From an uncultured Halomonas sp. (GTDB lineage Bacteria; Pseudomonadota; Gammaproteobacteria; Pseudomonadales; Halomonadaceae), in assembly GCF_946887195.1 (NCBI RefSeq), contig NZ_CAMPKE010000021.1, positions 1-48,756 of the forward strand: 48,756 nucleotides of DNA. Direction: 5' to 3'. The notes beneath the pieces are model-generated. The model worked only from the letters and a program-made list of their open reading frames with translations, had not been told where the DNA came from and searched no databases. Below are positions 17,365-29,208 of this stretch, piece after piece (the stretch's first letter is position 1; each line of letters starts with the position of its first letter). Made by a program: the position numbers and the translations under genes.

Positions 17365-17894
17365 AGCGGCGCCTGCTATTGCTGATTCCGCTGGCGATCT
17401 TCATCCTGTTGGCGATTTTTCTTTATCAGGGGTTGGCGCTGAATCCCAGCGCGCGCGAATCGGCACTGCTGGCTCGCGAATTTCCCGAGTTCGAGCTCTC
17501 GACGCTGACCGACCCCGAGGCGCGGGTGGATGAATCGCTGCTCGAAGGCCAGGTCAGCGTGGTCAATGTTTGGGGCGAATGGTGCCCGACCTGCAAGCAG
17601 GAGATGCCGCAGTTGCTGGCGCTCGCCGATCACGGTGTGCGCTTGATCGGTGTCGATTACAAGGATACCCGCGCCAAGGCGCGTGAGTTTCTGGCCACCT
17701 ACGGCAATCCTTTCGAAATCAATATCTTCGACCCCGAGGGCACGCTGGGCTTCGATCTGGGGGTTTACGGCGCGCCGGAAACCTTCATCGTCGATGCCGA
17801 AGGCGTGATTCGCTATCACCATACGGGCTATATCACACCCGAGGAGGTCGAACGCGTGATTCTGCCGGAGGTGAGAAAATGGCGCAGCGAATGA
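17361..17894 (+). CDS. ccmG: Thiol:disulfide interchange protein CcmG/DsbE
   Basis: Membrane-anchored thioredoxin-fold reductant (177 residues) that keeps apocytochrome c CXXCH cysteines or CcmH reduced. One N-terminal anchor helix (about 4-24) precedes the thioredoxin domain with active site WCPTC (Cys75 and Cys78) in VNVWGEWCPTCKQEMPQ. The conserved GAPETFIVD segment with the cis-proline is present near residue 136. Overlaps ccmF by 4 nt and ccmH by 16 nt. Confidence 0.96.
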   Translation: MKRRLLLLIPLAIFILLAIFLYQGLALNPSARESALLAREFPEFELSTLTDPEARVDESLLEGQVSVVNVWGEWCPTCKQEMPQLLALADHGVRLIGVDYKDTRAKAREFLATYGNPFEINIFDPEGTLGFDLGVYGAPETFIVDAEGVIRYHHTGYITPEEVERVILPEVRKWRSE

Positions 17895-18361
17895 GCCGCT
17901 CGTTGTGTCTGCTGCTGGGCTTGCTGGCAGTAGTGCTGGCGGGCGCGGCGTCGGCAGCCATCGAGGTGCATCGGTTCGACAATCCGGTCACCCAGCAGCG
18001 TTACCAGGATCTGACCGACAACCTGCGCTGCCCCAAGTGTCAGAATCAATCGATCGGCGACTCCAATTCACCGATCGCCGAGGACATGCGCGAGCGAGTC
18101 GTCGCGCTGCTGAAGGACGGTCGCTCGGATCGTGAAATCCAGGATTACATGATCCGGCGTTTCGGCGATTACGTGCTCTACAATCCGCGCCTGTCGGGCC
18201 GCACCTGGCTGCTGTGGGGGCTACCCGCGGGGCTGGTGGTGCTCGGCGCGATCGTGATCGGCCTGATCGTGCGTGTGCGTCGTCGCGCCGCCGGCCAGGC
18301 ACTCAGCGCGGCCGAGCGTGAACGCCTCGATGCCCTGATCAATCGCGAGAGAACCGAATGA
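17879..18361 (+). CDS. ccmH: Cytochrome c maturation protein CcmH
   Basis: Periplasmic thiol-redox protein, 160 residues. A signal peptide (about 1-26) is followed by the conserved LRCPKCQNQSIGDSN motif with redox Cys51 and Cys54, the three-helix domain DMRERVVALLKDGRSDREIQDYMIRRFGDYVLYNP, and a C-terminal transmembrane helix (about 107-128). It lacks the TPR extension found in E. coli CcmH; that part is the separate ccmI here, as in pseudomonads. GGAGG lies 7 nt before the ATG. Overlaps ccmI by 4 nt. Confidence 0.96.
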   Translation: MAQRMSRSLCLLLGLLAVVLAGAASAAIEVHRFDNPVTQQRYQDLTDNLRCPKCQNQSIGDSNSPIAEDMRERVVALLKDGRSDREIQDYMIRRFGDYVLYNPRLSGRTWLLWGLPAGLVVLGAIVIGLIVRVRRRAAGQALSAAERERLDALINRERTE

Positions 18362-19599
18362 ATCTGCTCTGGTTAGCGTTGGGTCTGTTACTGCTGCCGG
18401 CGCTGTGGTTACTGATCTTGCCGCTGCGCCATGCTCGCGCCGTTCACGCTGCCCAGCACGCGTTCGAGACCGAAGGGCGCAATACCGAGCAGAACGTGGC
18501 GGTCTACCATCAGCGCCTGGCCTCGCTGCAAGCCGCGCGCGAACGTGGCGAGATCGATGGCGCACGTTTCGACGAGAGCCGCCTGGAGCTCGACCGCAGC
18601 CTGCTCGAGGACGCCGAAGGCCAGCGCCGCTCGCCGCTCAAGCCAGCGGCGTCGGGGCGTTTGCTGGTACCGCTGGTGATGGTGGCGCTCATCGTGACCA
18701 GCCTGCTCTGGTACCAGCGCGAGGGCGCGCAGGGCGATCTGGCGATCTATAACGTCTATCAGCAGGTGCGCCAATCGCCGGATGGTTCGCTCGAGATGCT
18801 GGTCGGCGGTCTCGAAAACCAAGCGGCGTTGCAACCCGATAATCCCAAGGTATGGCTGTCGCTGTTCCCGCTGTATCGCGACAGCGGCCAGTTCGACAAG
18901 GCGACCCACGCATTGCAGCGGCTGATCGATCTGCAGGGTCGCCTCCCCGGCCTGCTCGCCCAACTGGCGCAGATCGAGTTCTTCGCCGCCAATCGCACCC
19001 TGACCGACGAGGTGCAGACGCTGGTCGATGAAATCCTGGCCAAGCGGCCTCATCAGCCGACGGTGCTGGGCATGCTCGGCATCGAGGCCTTCGATCACGG
19101 TCGCTATGAAGAAGCCATCGGTTACTGGCGCGAGGCCATCGCCGGTTACGGCAAGGGTGGGTCGGCGGCGGCACTGCGTGAAGGTATCGCGGTTGCCCAG
19201 CAGCGTCTCGGTGGCGCCCCCGATGCAACCGAGCCGGCCAGCGCTGGCGGCCCGTCGCTGGCGGTCGCGGTCGAGTTGGCCGATGCGCTGCGCGAGCGGG
19301 CCGCACCCGACGATACGCTGTTCGTGATCGCGCGCGACGTGGCTGGGGAGTTGCCGCCGCTGGCCATCGAGCGTGCCACGGTCGCCGATCTGCCGCTAAC
19401 GGTGACGCTGAGCGATGCCGATGCCATGGCGCCGATGGCGCGGTTGTCGCAGGTCGACGAGGTGCGCTTGACGGTGCGCGTCTCGCCCAGCGGCCAGGCG
19501 CTGCCCCAGCCCGGCGATCTCTTCGGCGAAGCCGGACCGCTGACGCTGGGCGAAAGCGATTCGCCGGTCGCGGTGACCATCGATCGCGTGGTGGACTGA
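18358..19599 (+). CDS. ccmI: Cytochrome c biogenesis TPR protein CcmI
   Basis: Membrane-bound apocytochrome c chaperone of 413 residues. Two N-terminal helices (about 2-22 and 100-117) flank a basic cytoplasmic loop (residues 25-95) of the kind proposed to contact CcmF/H. The periplasmic part starts with TPR-like repeats (NPKVWLSLFPLYRDSGQFDKATHALQRLI, then HQPTVLGMLGIEAFDHGRYEEAIGYWREAI) and ends in an IgG-like domain (VAVELADALRERAAPDDTLFVIARD onwards). Last gene of the ccm cluster; smc begins four bases after its stop, so smc may be partly co-transcribed. Confidence 0.93.
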   Translation: MNLLWLALGLLLLPALWLLILPLRHARAVHAAQHAFETEGRNTEQNVAVYHQRLASLQAARERGEIDGARFDESRLELDRSLLEDAEGQRRSPLKPAASGRLLVPLVMVALIVTSLLWYQREGAQGDLAIYNVYQQVRQSPDGSLEMLVGGLENQAALQPDNPKVWLSLFPLYRDSGQFDKATHALQRLIDLQGRLPGLLAQLAQIEFFAANRTLTDEVQTLVDEILAKRPHQPTVLGMLGIEAFDHGRYEEAIGYWREAIAGYGKGGSAAALREGIAVAQQRLGGAPDATEPASAGGPSLAVAVELADALRERAAPDDTLFVIARDVAGELPPLAIERATVADLPLTVTLSDADAMAPMARLSQVDEVRLTVRVSPSGQALPQPGDLFGEAGPLTLGESDSPVAVTIDRVVD

Positions 19600-19603
19600 A
19601 CGC

Positions 19604-22600
19604 ATGCGCCTGAAATCGATAAAGCTGGCCGGTTTCAAGTCGTTCGTCGATCCCGTCACGGTGCCGTTCGACGGCAACATGACGGCCATCGTCGGCCCCA
19701 ACGGCTGCGGCAAGTCCAACGTCATCGACGCGGTGCGCTGGGTGATGGGCGAATCCTCGGCCAAGACGCTGCGCGGCGAATCGATGACCGATGTCATCTT
19801 CAATGGCGCCACCGGGCGCAAGCCGGTGGGTCAGGCTTCCATCGAGCTCTACTTCGATAACCGCGACGGCAGTATGGGCGGCGCCTATGCCCAGTACGCC
19901 GAGATCGCCGTCAAGCGCGTGGTCACGCGCGACAGCCAGTCGAGCTACTTCTTCAATGGCCAGAAATGCCGCCGTCGCGATATCGCCGATTTGTTCCTGG
20001 GCACCGGCCTGGGGCCGCGCTCCTATGCGTTGATCGGCCAGGGCATGATCTCGCGGTTGATCGAGGCGCGCCCCGAGGAACTGCGCTCGACCCTCGAGGA
20101 AGCCGCCGGTATCTCCAAGTACAAGGAGCGCCGCCGCGAGACCGAAAACCGCATGCGGCGCACCCAGGAGAACCTCGAACGTCTCGACGACATTCGCGAA
20201 GAGCTCGACAAGCAGCTCGAACGCCTGCAGCGCCAGGCCGAGGCGGCGCGCCGCTACCAGACCCTCAAACAGCAGGAGTATCGCCTCAAGGGCGAACTGG
20301 CGCTGCTGCGTGCAAGGGCGCTGCGAACGCAGCAGGGCGAGCAGGAAAGCCGCGTACGCGAGTTGGAGACTCAGGTCGAACGGGAAATTCTGGGCAGCCG
20401 GCATTGCGAAAGCCAACTGGAAAAGTCGCGCCTGGAGCACGACCGGCTCGCCGAGCAACTCGAGGCCAATCAGGCGCGCTTCTATGCCACCGGCGCCGCC
20501 ATCGCGCGGCTCGAACAGCGCCTCGAGCATGCACGCAGCCAGGAGCAGCAACTGGCGCGCGATCTCGAGGCGGCGCGCCGTGAGCTGGCCGAACTCGACC
20601 GCCTCGGTGACGAGGACGACGAGCGCCTGATGCGTCTCGATGAGCGGCTGGAAACGCTGACCCCCGAACGCGAAGCGATTATTGAATCGCTGGCCGAATT
20701 CGAGGCCGTTCTCGAGGAAGCTGAACAGGCCCATGAAAGCGCCCAGAGCGATTGGGAAGCCTTCAGCGAGCAGGATCGTGAAGCCGGACGCGAAGCCGAG
20801 CGGGCCCAGGACGCCGTGCGCCAATTCGAGCGCGCCATCGAAACGTTGGCTGGCGATAGCCGGCGACGCCGCCAGCAGCGAGAAGAATTGCCCGATCGCC
20901 ATGAATTGCGCGAGCGTCGCGAGGAACTCGGCGAGCGGCTGGCCGAGCTCGACCGGCAGCTCGAGGCGCTGGAATCGCGTCGCGATGCAGCGCAGACCGA
21001 GCGTGATGGGGCGCGCGAAGCGACGCGCAACGCCGAGACCGCGCGCGAAGTGGATCGTCAGCGGCGCAGCCAACTACAGGGCGAGCTGGCGTCGCTCGAT
21101 GCGCTGATCAACGCCAGTCTCAACGACAATGATGAGGCGCTCGACACGCTACTGGCGAACCACGAGCTGGGTACGGCGCCACGCCTGGCCGAGCGCATGC
21201 GTGTCGCGCCCGGCTGGGAAAACGCCGTCGCCTGGGTGCTCGGTCCCTGGCTCAATGCCCGTTTGCTGCCGATGGTGGCCAGCGGTGTGCTCGGCGAAGC
21301 GCTTGCCACGGAACTGGCCAGCGCTGAATTGGCGCTGCTCGACGCCGACGAGCGCCCGGCGCCACCGGGCACGCTGGCGGCGCAGGTCGAGCATGCCGGT
21401 GCGGCGTCCGAGGTGCTGGCGAGCATTCATTGCGCCGACGATCATGCGGATGCCTGGGTGCGGCTCGCGCAGCTGGACCCGGGCGCGAGCGTATTGACCG
21501 CCGATGGCCTGTGGCTGGGGGCTGGCTGGGCGCGGCGACGTGGCGTGGGCGATAGCGCCGATAGCGTTATCGTCCAGCGGCGGCGGCGCGATGAGGTCGG
21601 CGCCGAACTGGAGACGATCGAGGCGCGCCTGGACGATCACGCGGCGCTACTGGATGCAACCCAGCAGCGTGACGTTCAGGGTGAGCAGGCGCTGGAACAG
21701 TGCCGGATCGAGGAGCGCGAGCTGAGCCAGCGCCGCCAGCAGATAGCGCTCGAGCAAGCCAATCTGACTTCGCGTCTGGAACATATCGATGACCGCGTAC
21801 GCGATCTCGAGGAGGAAATCGAAACGCTCGAGGCCGGTCGTGAAGCGCGTACGCTGGAACTGGAAGAGGCCCGCGAACGCTGGCAGACGGCGATGACCAC
21901 CCTCGAGGAGAGCAGCCAGCGACGTGAAGCGCTGGCCCGCGTTCGCCATGAGGCCCAGGAGACGCTGGCGGCGCAGCGCGCACGCCAGCGGCCATTGCAG
22001 GAGCGCGCCCAGCAACTGGCGCTCGAGCATCAGCGTTTGACCACCGAGCGCGCCGGTCTCGCCGAGCAGCGCTCGCGCAGCGATGAGACCCGTACCCGGC
22101 TCGAGGAAAAATGCGCCGAACTCGAGGAGAGCCGCGAGATGCTGCGCGAGCCCGAGGAGGACAGTCGCGGCGAGCTGGATGAATTGCTGCATCGGCGCGC
22201 CGAAGAGGAGCGCGCCCTGAATGCCTGCCGCGACGAGGCTCAGCAACTCACCGAGCGCTTGCGCGAAACCGAAATGGCACGCCAGCAGCACGAGCGCAAC
22301 CTGGAGGGCATTCGCGTGCGCCTCGAAGAGGGTCGCATGCAGGTCCAGGCGCTCACGCTCAAGGCCGACGCCCAGGATGACGCGCTCAGCGAACTGGGCC
22401 ACGAGGCGGCGACGCTAGAGGCGGGGCTCGACCCCGATGCCACCGAATCGGCCTGGCAAACGAGGCTCGAAGAGGCCGGCGACAAGGTGCGCCGCCTGGG
22501 GGCGATCAACCTGGCGGCCATCGAAGAATATGATCAGCAAGCGGAACGAAGGGACTATCTCGAGGGTCAACATACCGAACTGAGCGAAGCGCTCGAGACC

Positions 22601-23110
22601 TTGGACCGGGCGATTCGCAAGATCGATCAGGAAACCCGAACGCGTTTCAAGCAGACTTTCGATCAGGTCAACGAGGGTATTTCGCGTCTTTTCCCCAAGG
22701 TTTTCGGTGGCGGGACCGCGTGGCTGACGCTGACCGGCGAGGATTTGCTGGAAACCGGGGTGGCGATCATGGCACGTCCGCCGGGCAAGAAGAACAGCAC
22801 CATTCATTTGCTGTCCGGAGGTGAAAAGGCATTGACGGCATTGTCGCTGGTGTTCGCCATCTTCCAGCTCAATCCGGCACCGTTCTGTATGCTCGATGAA
22901 GTCGATGCGCCACTGGATGATGCGAATGTTGGGCGTTATGCTGCGCTGGTGAAAGACATGTCGGCGACCGTGCAGTTCATTTATATCACGCATAACAAGA
23001 TCGCCATGGAAGCGGCCGATCGATTAATGGGCGTGACCATGCAGGAACCCGGCGTCTCACGTTTGGTCTCGGTGGGTGTCGAACAGGCGGCGCAGCTTGC
23101 CGAGGCATAG
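19604..23110 (+). CDS. smc: Chromosome segregation protein Smc
   Basis: SMC-family condensin ATPase, 1168 residues. The N-terminal head has Walker A GPNGCGKS (31-38) and AVRWVMGE; long heptad-rich coiled coils (about 165-500 and 660-1000, very rich in Glu, Arg, Leu and Ala) flank a globular hinge at about 500-650. The C-terminal head has the ABC signature LSGGEKALTALS (about 1069-1080) and Walker B CMLDEVDAPLDD (about 1097-1108). Acts with ScpA/ScpB, encoded elsewhere. Its presence argues against enterobacterial MukB-type condensin. The initiation region is weak in Shine-Dalgarno sequence, consistent with coupling to ccmI four bases upstream. Confidence 0.97.
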   Translation: MRLKSIKLAGFKSFVDPVTVPFDGNMTAIVGPNGCGKSNVIDAVRWVMGESSAKTLRGESMTDVIFNGATGRKPVGQASIELYFDNRDGSMGGAYAQYAEIAVKRVVTRDSQSSYFFNGQKCRRRDIADLFLGTGLGPRSYALIGQGMISRLIEARPEELRSTLEEAAGISKYKERRRETENRMRRTQENLERLDDIREELDKQLERLQRQAEAARRYQTLKQQEYRLKGELALLRARALRTQQGEQESRVRELETQVEREILGSRHCESQLEKSRLEHDRLAEQLEANQARFYATGAAIARLEQRLEHARSQEQQLARDLEAARRELAELDRLGDEDDERLMRLDERLETLTPEREAIIESLAEFEAVLEEAEQAHESAQSDWEAFSEQDREAGREAERAQDAVRQFERAIETLAGDSRRRRQQREELPDRHELRERREELGERLAELDRQLEALESRRDAAQTERDGAREATRNAETAREVDRQRRSQLQGELASLDALINASLNDNDEALDTLLANHELGTAPRLAERMRVAPGWENAVAWVLGPWLNARLLPMVASGVLGEALATELASAELALLDADERPAPPGTLAAQVEHAGAASEVLASIHCADDHADAWVRLAQLDPGASVLTADGLWLGAGWARRRGVGDSADSVIVQRRRRDEVGAELETIEARLDDHAALLDATQQRDVQGEQALEQCRIEERELSQRRQQIALEQANLTSRLEHIDDRVRDLEEEIETLEAGREARTLELEEARERWQTAMTTLEESSQRREALARVRHEAQETLAAQRARQRPLQERAQQLALEHQRLTTERAGLAEQRSRSDETRTRLEEKCAELEESREMLREPEEDSRGELDELLHRRAEEERALNACRDEAQQLTERLRETEMARQQHERNLEGIRVRLEEGRMQVQALTLKADAQDDALSELGHEAATLEAGLDPDATESAWQTRLEEAGDKVRRLGAINLAAIEEYDQQAERRDYLEGQHTELSEALETLDRAIRKIDQETRTRFKQTFDQVNEGISRLFPKVFGGGTAWLTLTGEDLLETGVAIMARPPGKKNSTIHLLSGGEKALTALSLVFAIFQLNPAPFCMLDEVDAPLDDANVGRYAALVKDMSATVQFIYITHNKIAMEAADRLMGVTMQEPGVSRLVSVGVEQAAQLAEA

Positions 23111-23213
23111 AAGACTTGCAGGAAATGCTCAAAAGGTTTACCAACGACCTTTAGCGGCAACATCAGGGACAAAAGAAGGGCGATTGCGCTGGGCTGAGGG
23201 AAAACTTGACTTT

Positions 23214-23236
23214 CAAAAAAAGTAGCCCTTTTTTTG
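23214..23236. repeat. A/T-rich inverted repeat between smc and zipA
   Basis: CAAAAAAAG at 23214-23222 and its exact complement at 23228-23236 are separated by five bases, giving a 9-bp stem ending in seven T. It could act as a weak intrinsic terminator for smc or as part of the zipA control region; TTGGCA at 23234-23239 begins in its right arm and could serve as a -35. The stem is mostly A-T and no GC clamp exists, so termination efficiency is doubtful. Confidence 0.35.
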
Positions 23237-23304
23237 GCAATCGCGCTATGCTACTGACGATAACTTATCAGGCATGGCGCCTTAGCAAACAGGCAAGACG
23301 ACCC

Positions 23305-24708
23305 ATGGAACTAAGAGAGTGGTTGATTATTCTGGGGCTGGTCCTGGTGACTATCATCATCGTCGATGGTGTGCGTCGCCTACAGCGTCAGCGCAGAGTG
23401 CCCCGCCTTGATCAGGTGAAGGGCGAGGATGACGGCCTGGCGACCGACCCCGAGGAGGCCGCCAAGCAAGCCGAAATCAACTGGGAATTGCCTAATGGAG
23501 GGGCGCGGGTCGTCAGGCCTGCAACACGGGCAACGATCGAGCCGAAGCCCAAGTTGCAGCGTCAGGAGCATCCTGGGCCTTCCAAGGTGTTCTCGCGCAT
23601 GGAGCACGCCGCATCGGCGAGCGCAGCAGATCATGCGCCTGACCGTGAGCGCGCACATGAGCAGGCCTATGAACATGAATTGACGACTGCGGATCGCCCA
23701 GCGCAGCCAGTGGCCGATGTATCTAGCCCGGCGGAGCCGGTGTCCGAGCCGCTGCGGGCCGAGCGCGAAGTGCCAGCCGCCGCACCGACGGTGCGCTCCG
23801 TCGAGGAGCCACGTGTGTCTCGGGACGATGCCCAGGCGGCACACCATGACGAAGAGGCCGAATCGGCGATCAGCCGTTTCGGTCGCGGTGGCATGGCGGC
23901 GCTGCGCTCCGGGGGGCAGCGCGTCTCGCGTTCGATGCAGCGCATGTCGTCGGCGCTTCAGCGTCGCGACGACACGGCGGAATCGCCGAGTGCGGAGCAT
24001 GCGCACCACGAGCCTTCGCTGGGTCGCGCTCCCGATCTTTCCGCTGGTGCCGACGAGCGTCGCGAGGCGACCATCGCCTTCGAGCCGCCCTTCGAGCCAG
24101 TGGGTGAGGCGTTACACGATGCGTCGGACGCAGCGTATGAGGACGAGCAGCCACAGCCGGCCGCGCATGACGATGTGGCCGATTACAACGTCACGGTGCA
24201 CCCGGTGGTGGAAAAGGCGCGGCGTCATCATGTCAGCGCGCAGCGCGCACGCGAAACGCTGGCGCACGCCGAGGAAGTCATCGTCATCAGCGTCATGGCG
24301 CGTAACGAAGAGGGCTTCTCCGGTCCCGATCTGCTCAATTTGATGCTCGCCTGTGGCCTGCGCTACAGCGAAATGGGCATCTTCCTGCGCTATGAAACGG
24401 AGGACGCCCACAGCGATCTGCAGTTCGCCATGGTCGATGTGGTCAAGCCCGGCACCTTCGACCTGGAAGCGATGGACGATTACGCCACGCCCGGCGTGAC
24501 CTTCCTGATGCCGCTTCCCGGCGCGCAGGATTCGGCGGCGGCCTTCGAGGCGATGGTCGAAACCGCGATGGTGCTGGTGCGTAACATGGGCGGTGAGCTG
24601 AAGGACGAGAACCGCAGCGTGATGACCGCGCAGACCGTCGGCTTCGCGCGGCAGCGGGTTCAGGAGTTCGAGCGGCGCAATCGCCTGCATCGCTATCAGG
24701 CCAATTGA
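23305..24708 (+). CDS. zipA: Cell division protein ZipA
   Basis: Essential divisome protein that tethers FtsZ to the inner membrane. The 467-residue product begins with MELREWLIILGLVLVTIIIVDGVRR, the typical ZipA N-terminal anchor followed by basic residues. A long Pro/Ala/Glu/Arg-rich unstructured linker spans about 40-310. The C-terminal FtsZ-binding domain (about 320-460) includes VIVISVMARNEEGFSGPDLLNLMLACGLRYSEMGIFLRY and GVTFLMPLPGAQDSAAAFEAMVETA. The start at 23305 matches the family; a longer frame from 23206 has no support. It is followed by a strong terminator, then ligA, the same neighbour as in E. coli. Confidence 0.94.
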   Translation: MELREWLIILGLVLVTIIIVDGVRRLQRQRRVPRLDQVKGEDDGLATDPEEAAKQAEINWELPNGGARVVRPATRATIEPKPKLQRQEHPGPSKVFSRMEHAASASAADHAPDRERAHEQAYEHELTTADRPAQPVADVSSPAEPVSEPLRAEREVPAAAPTVRSVEEPRVSRDDAQAAHHDEEAESAISRFGRGGMAALRSGGQRVSRSMQRMSSALQRRDDTAESPSAEHAHHEPSLGRAPDLSAGADERREATIAFEPPFEPVGEALHDASDAAYEDEQPQPAAHDDVADYNVTVHPVVEKARRHHVSAQRARETLAHAEEVIVISVMARNEEGFSGPDLLNLMLACGLRYSEMGIFLRYETEDAHSDLQFAMVDVVKPGTFDLEAMDDYATPGVTFLMPLPGAQDSAAAFEAMVETAMVLVRNMGGELKDENRSVMTAQTVGFARQRVQEFERRNRLHRYQAN

Positions 24709-24743
24709 ATCAGCTTGACGCCGAGTGCTGGAAGCTAGAAGCG

Positions 24744-24779
24744 AAACAACCCTGTGGGCTCACAGGGTTGTTTTGTTTG
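24744..24779 (+). terminator. Rho-independent terminator after zipA
   Basis: A 13-bp perfect stem (24744-24756 with 24761-24773) closes a GGCT tetraloop and is followed by TTTTGTTT. It lies 35 bp after the zipA stop and separates zipA from ligA transcriptionally. Confidence 0.9.
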
Positions 24780-24810
24780 CAGGCCACGGCGAAACTTGCG
24801 GTTGCCGTAA

Positions 24811-27137
<2,327 letters not shown>

Positions 27138-27157
27138 ATACCTGGGGGACATGTGTT

Positions 27158-29206
27158 TTACTGGCGACGGATAATCTCGGCGATCAGTCGCCTGCCGGGG
27201 TGCAAGTGGTCGATCAGTTCGCGTTCCAGCGGCAGCGGTTCGTCGCAAATCCGCGAGGCGATGACTTCGGCGCACAGCGGCGCGCTGGCCAGCCCACGCG
27301 AGCCGTGCGCGGCGCTGATCCATAGCCCGGCATGATGTTGTCCCGGCGTATCGGCCTGCCACCGAGCGTTCCTGGCGAGTGGTGCGTAATCCTTCAGCCA
27401 GCGTTCGGCATCCGGCACGGGGCCGGCATAGGGCGACTTGTCGGGGCTGGCGGCACGCAGGCCGGCGCGCCCGGCCAGATGCGACGGATCAAGTCCGCAT
27501 CCTGCTTCGCGAAGCGCGGCGGCGTAAGCGGGCAGCATGCTCTCGAACTCGGCCAGATTGGCGGCGTGATCGGCCCCGCGCAGCTCGATTGCGGTGTCAT
27601 CCGGTGTAAAAGTGGCGCCGAAGCTCTGCATGCCATCCAGCGCCGGTGGCGCATAACCGCCAGCGCAGATCACTCGCTGGAGAGCGGGCACGCCCGGCGG
27701 CAGGCGCAACTCGCTGACCTGCCCGCGTATCGGCTTGATCGGCAGCCAGGCCAGCGGCGCGAAGCGCTTCGCCCGATGCGCGGTGGCGATGACTATCTGA
27801 TCGGCGCTCAGCGCGTCGCCACTCGCCATCTCCACTCGCCAGCCATTTTCCGCCTGCGCCAGGCCGCTGACATCGGCCTGGCGAAAAACGATGCCGCGGC
27901 TTTCGGCGAGCCGCCGACATAGCGCCGCCGGACGAACCCAGCCGGCGCCGGGATAATCGAGCCCACCGTGACCCAGCGGCACACCGGCACGCTGGCTCGC
28001 GACAGCGGCGGATACGCCTTCGACCACGCTAGCGGGTAGCGCATGGTTGGCAAGGAACCTCGCCTGCCGCCGAGCCTCCCTATCGCTCATGGCCAATTGC
28101 AGTACGCCGCAGTCATCCCACAGCGTGCGCTCTGGGTCGAGGCGCGCGAGCCAGCGCCGCGTGTAGAGCAGCCCGGCGAGATAGCAGCGGCTTTGCAGGT
28201 TGGTCTCGGCGGCCAGTTTGACGTAGAGCGCCCCCTGGCGATTGCCGGATGCACCCGCGCCGGGGGCTTCACGGTCGATCAGCGTTACCGCCATGCCGCG
28301 TCGTGCCAACGCCTCGGCGGCACTGGCACCGGCAAGCCCCGCGCCAATCACCGCGATATGCCGAGCCGGGCGAGTGGGCGGCGGCACGAACCAGGGCGTA
28401 GCCTGGCGCGAAGCGTCCGCTGGCGGGGTGTCGATACGACCGCGCAGCATTTCGCGCTTGCGCCCGGTGCCAGCTACCTTTTCCCAGCTGAAGCCGGCCG
28501 CCTTGAGCCCACGCTTGACGAAACCGGCGCACGTGAAGGTGGCAAACGTTGCGCCGGGATGGCTGCGTGCCGCCATCGCCTCGAACAGCGCGGGCTGCCA
28601 CATGTCGGGATTCCTGGCGGGGGCGAAGCCATCGAGAAACCAGGCGTCGACGCACCCTTCGAGCCGTGAAAGCCGCTCGGCGCTGTCGCCGTAATGCAGA
28701 TCCAGCGTCACGCGCTCGCTCAACACCAGCCGGTGCACGCCAGCGACTGGCTCGGGCCACTGCGCGATCAGCGCCCTGGCACGCTCCGCCAGATCGGGCC
28801 AGGCAGCCAGCGCACGTTTCAGGTCGTCGCGGTGCAGTGGGTATTTTTCGGTGGAAACGAGATGCAGACGAGCCGAGCCTGGCGCTTGGGCATCGAAACA
28901 GGCCCAGGCGCAGAGCATGTTGAGCCCGGTGCCGAAGCCGGTTTCACCGATAACGAAGGGCCGCGTTTCCCGCCAGGCCGCGAAACGCTCGGGCAGGTGA
29001 TTGTGATGAATGAAGACATGCTCGGTTTCGGCGCGGCCATCGTGGCGCGAGAAATAGACGTCCTCGAAAACCGCCGAGTGCGGCGCCTCGCCGCTGGCGT
29101 CCGCTTGCCAGTTCAGCGTGGCGTAATCGAGCGCCACCAGTGGCGGCAAGGGAAAAGGCGGCGCATAGGCAGGCAAACCGCCAATCGGTGAGCGATCCTC
29201 TAGCAA
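27158..29206 (-). CDS. mnmC: Bifunctional tRNA 5-methylaminomethyl-2-thiouridine synthase MnmC
   Basis: Completes the mnm5s2U modification at wobble position 34. The N-terminal methyltransferase (about residues 1-230) shows FEDVYFSRHDGRAETEHVFIHHN and the SAM-binding GETGFGTGLNML, then DAWFLDGFAPARNPDMW. The C-terminal FAD oxidoreductase begins with the dinucleotide motif IAVIGAGLAGASAAEALARRG and includes GHGGLDYPGAGWVRP. No ATG lies near the family start. The best candidate is TTG at 29206, two bases after the yciI stop, giving 682 residues; the open frame continues to 29290 inside yciI. The start is uncertain by up to about 30 codons. Confidence 0.9.
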   Translation of the reverse strand: MLEDRSPIGGLPAYAPPFPLPPLVALDYATLNWQADASGEAPHSAVFEDVYFSRHDGRAETEHVFIHHNHLPERFAAWRETRPFVIGETGFGTGLNMLCAWACFDAQAPGSARLHLVSTEKYPLHRDDLKRALAAWPDLAERARALIAQWPEPVAGVHRLVLSERVTLDLHYGDSAERLSRLEGCVDAWFLDGFAPARNPDMWQPALFEAMAARSHPGATFATFTCAGFVKRGLKAAGFSWEKVAGTGRKREMLRGRIDTPPADASRQATPWFVPPPTRPARHIAVIGAGLAGASAAEALARRGMAVTLIDREAPGAGASGNRQGALYVKLAAETNLQSRCYLAGLLYTRRWLARLDPERTLWDDCGVLQLAMSDREARRQARFLANHALPASVVEGVSAAVASQRAGVPLGHGGLDYPGAGWVRPAALCRRLAESRGIVFRQADVSGLAQAENGWRVEMASGDALSADQIVIATAHRAKRFAPLAWLPIKPIRGQVSELRLPPGVPALQRVICAGGYAPPALDGMQSFGATFTPDDTAIELRGADHAANLAEFESMLPAYAAALREAGCGLDPSHLAGRAGLRAASPDKSPYAGPVPDAERWLKDYAPLARNARWQADTPGQHHAGLWISAAHGSRGLASAPLCAEVIASRICDEPLPLERELIDHLHPGRRLIAEIIRRQ

Positions 29207-29208
29207 AC

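Noticed and set aside
18689..21073. 794-codon minus-strand ORF opposite ccmI and smc
   Set aside because: A shadow frame of high-GC coding DNA; the plus strand encodes unmistakable CcmI and Smc with all motifs.
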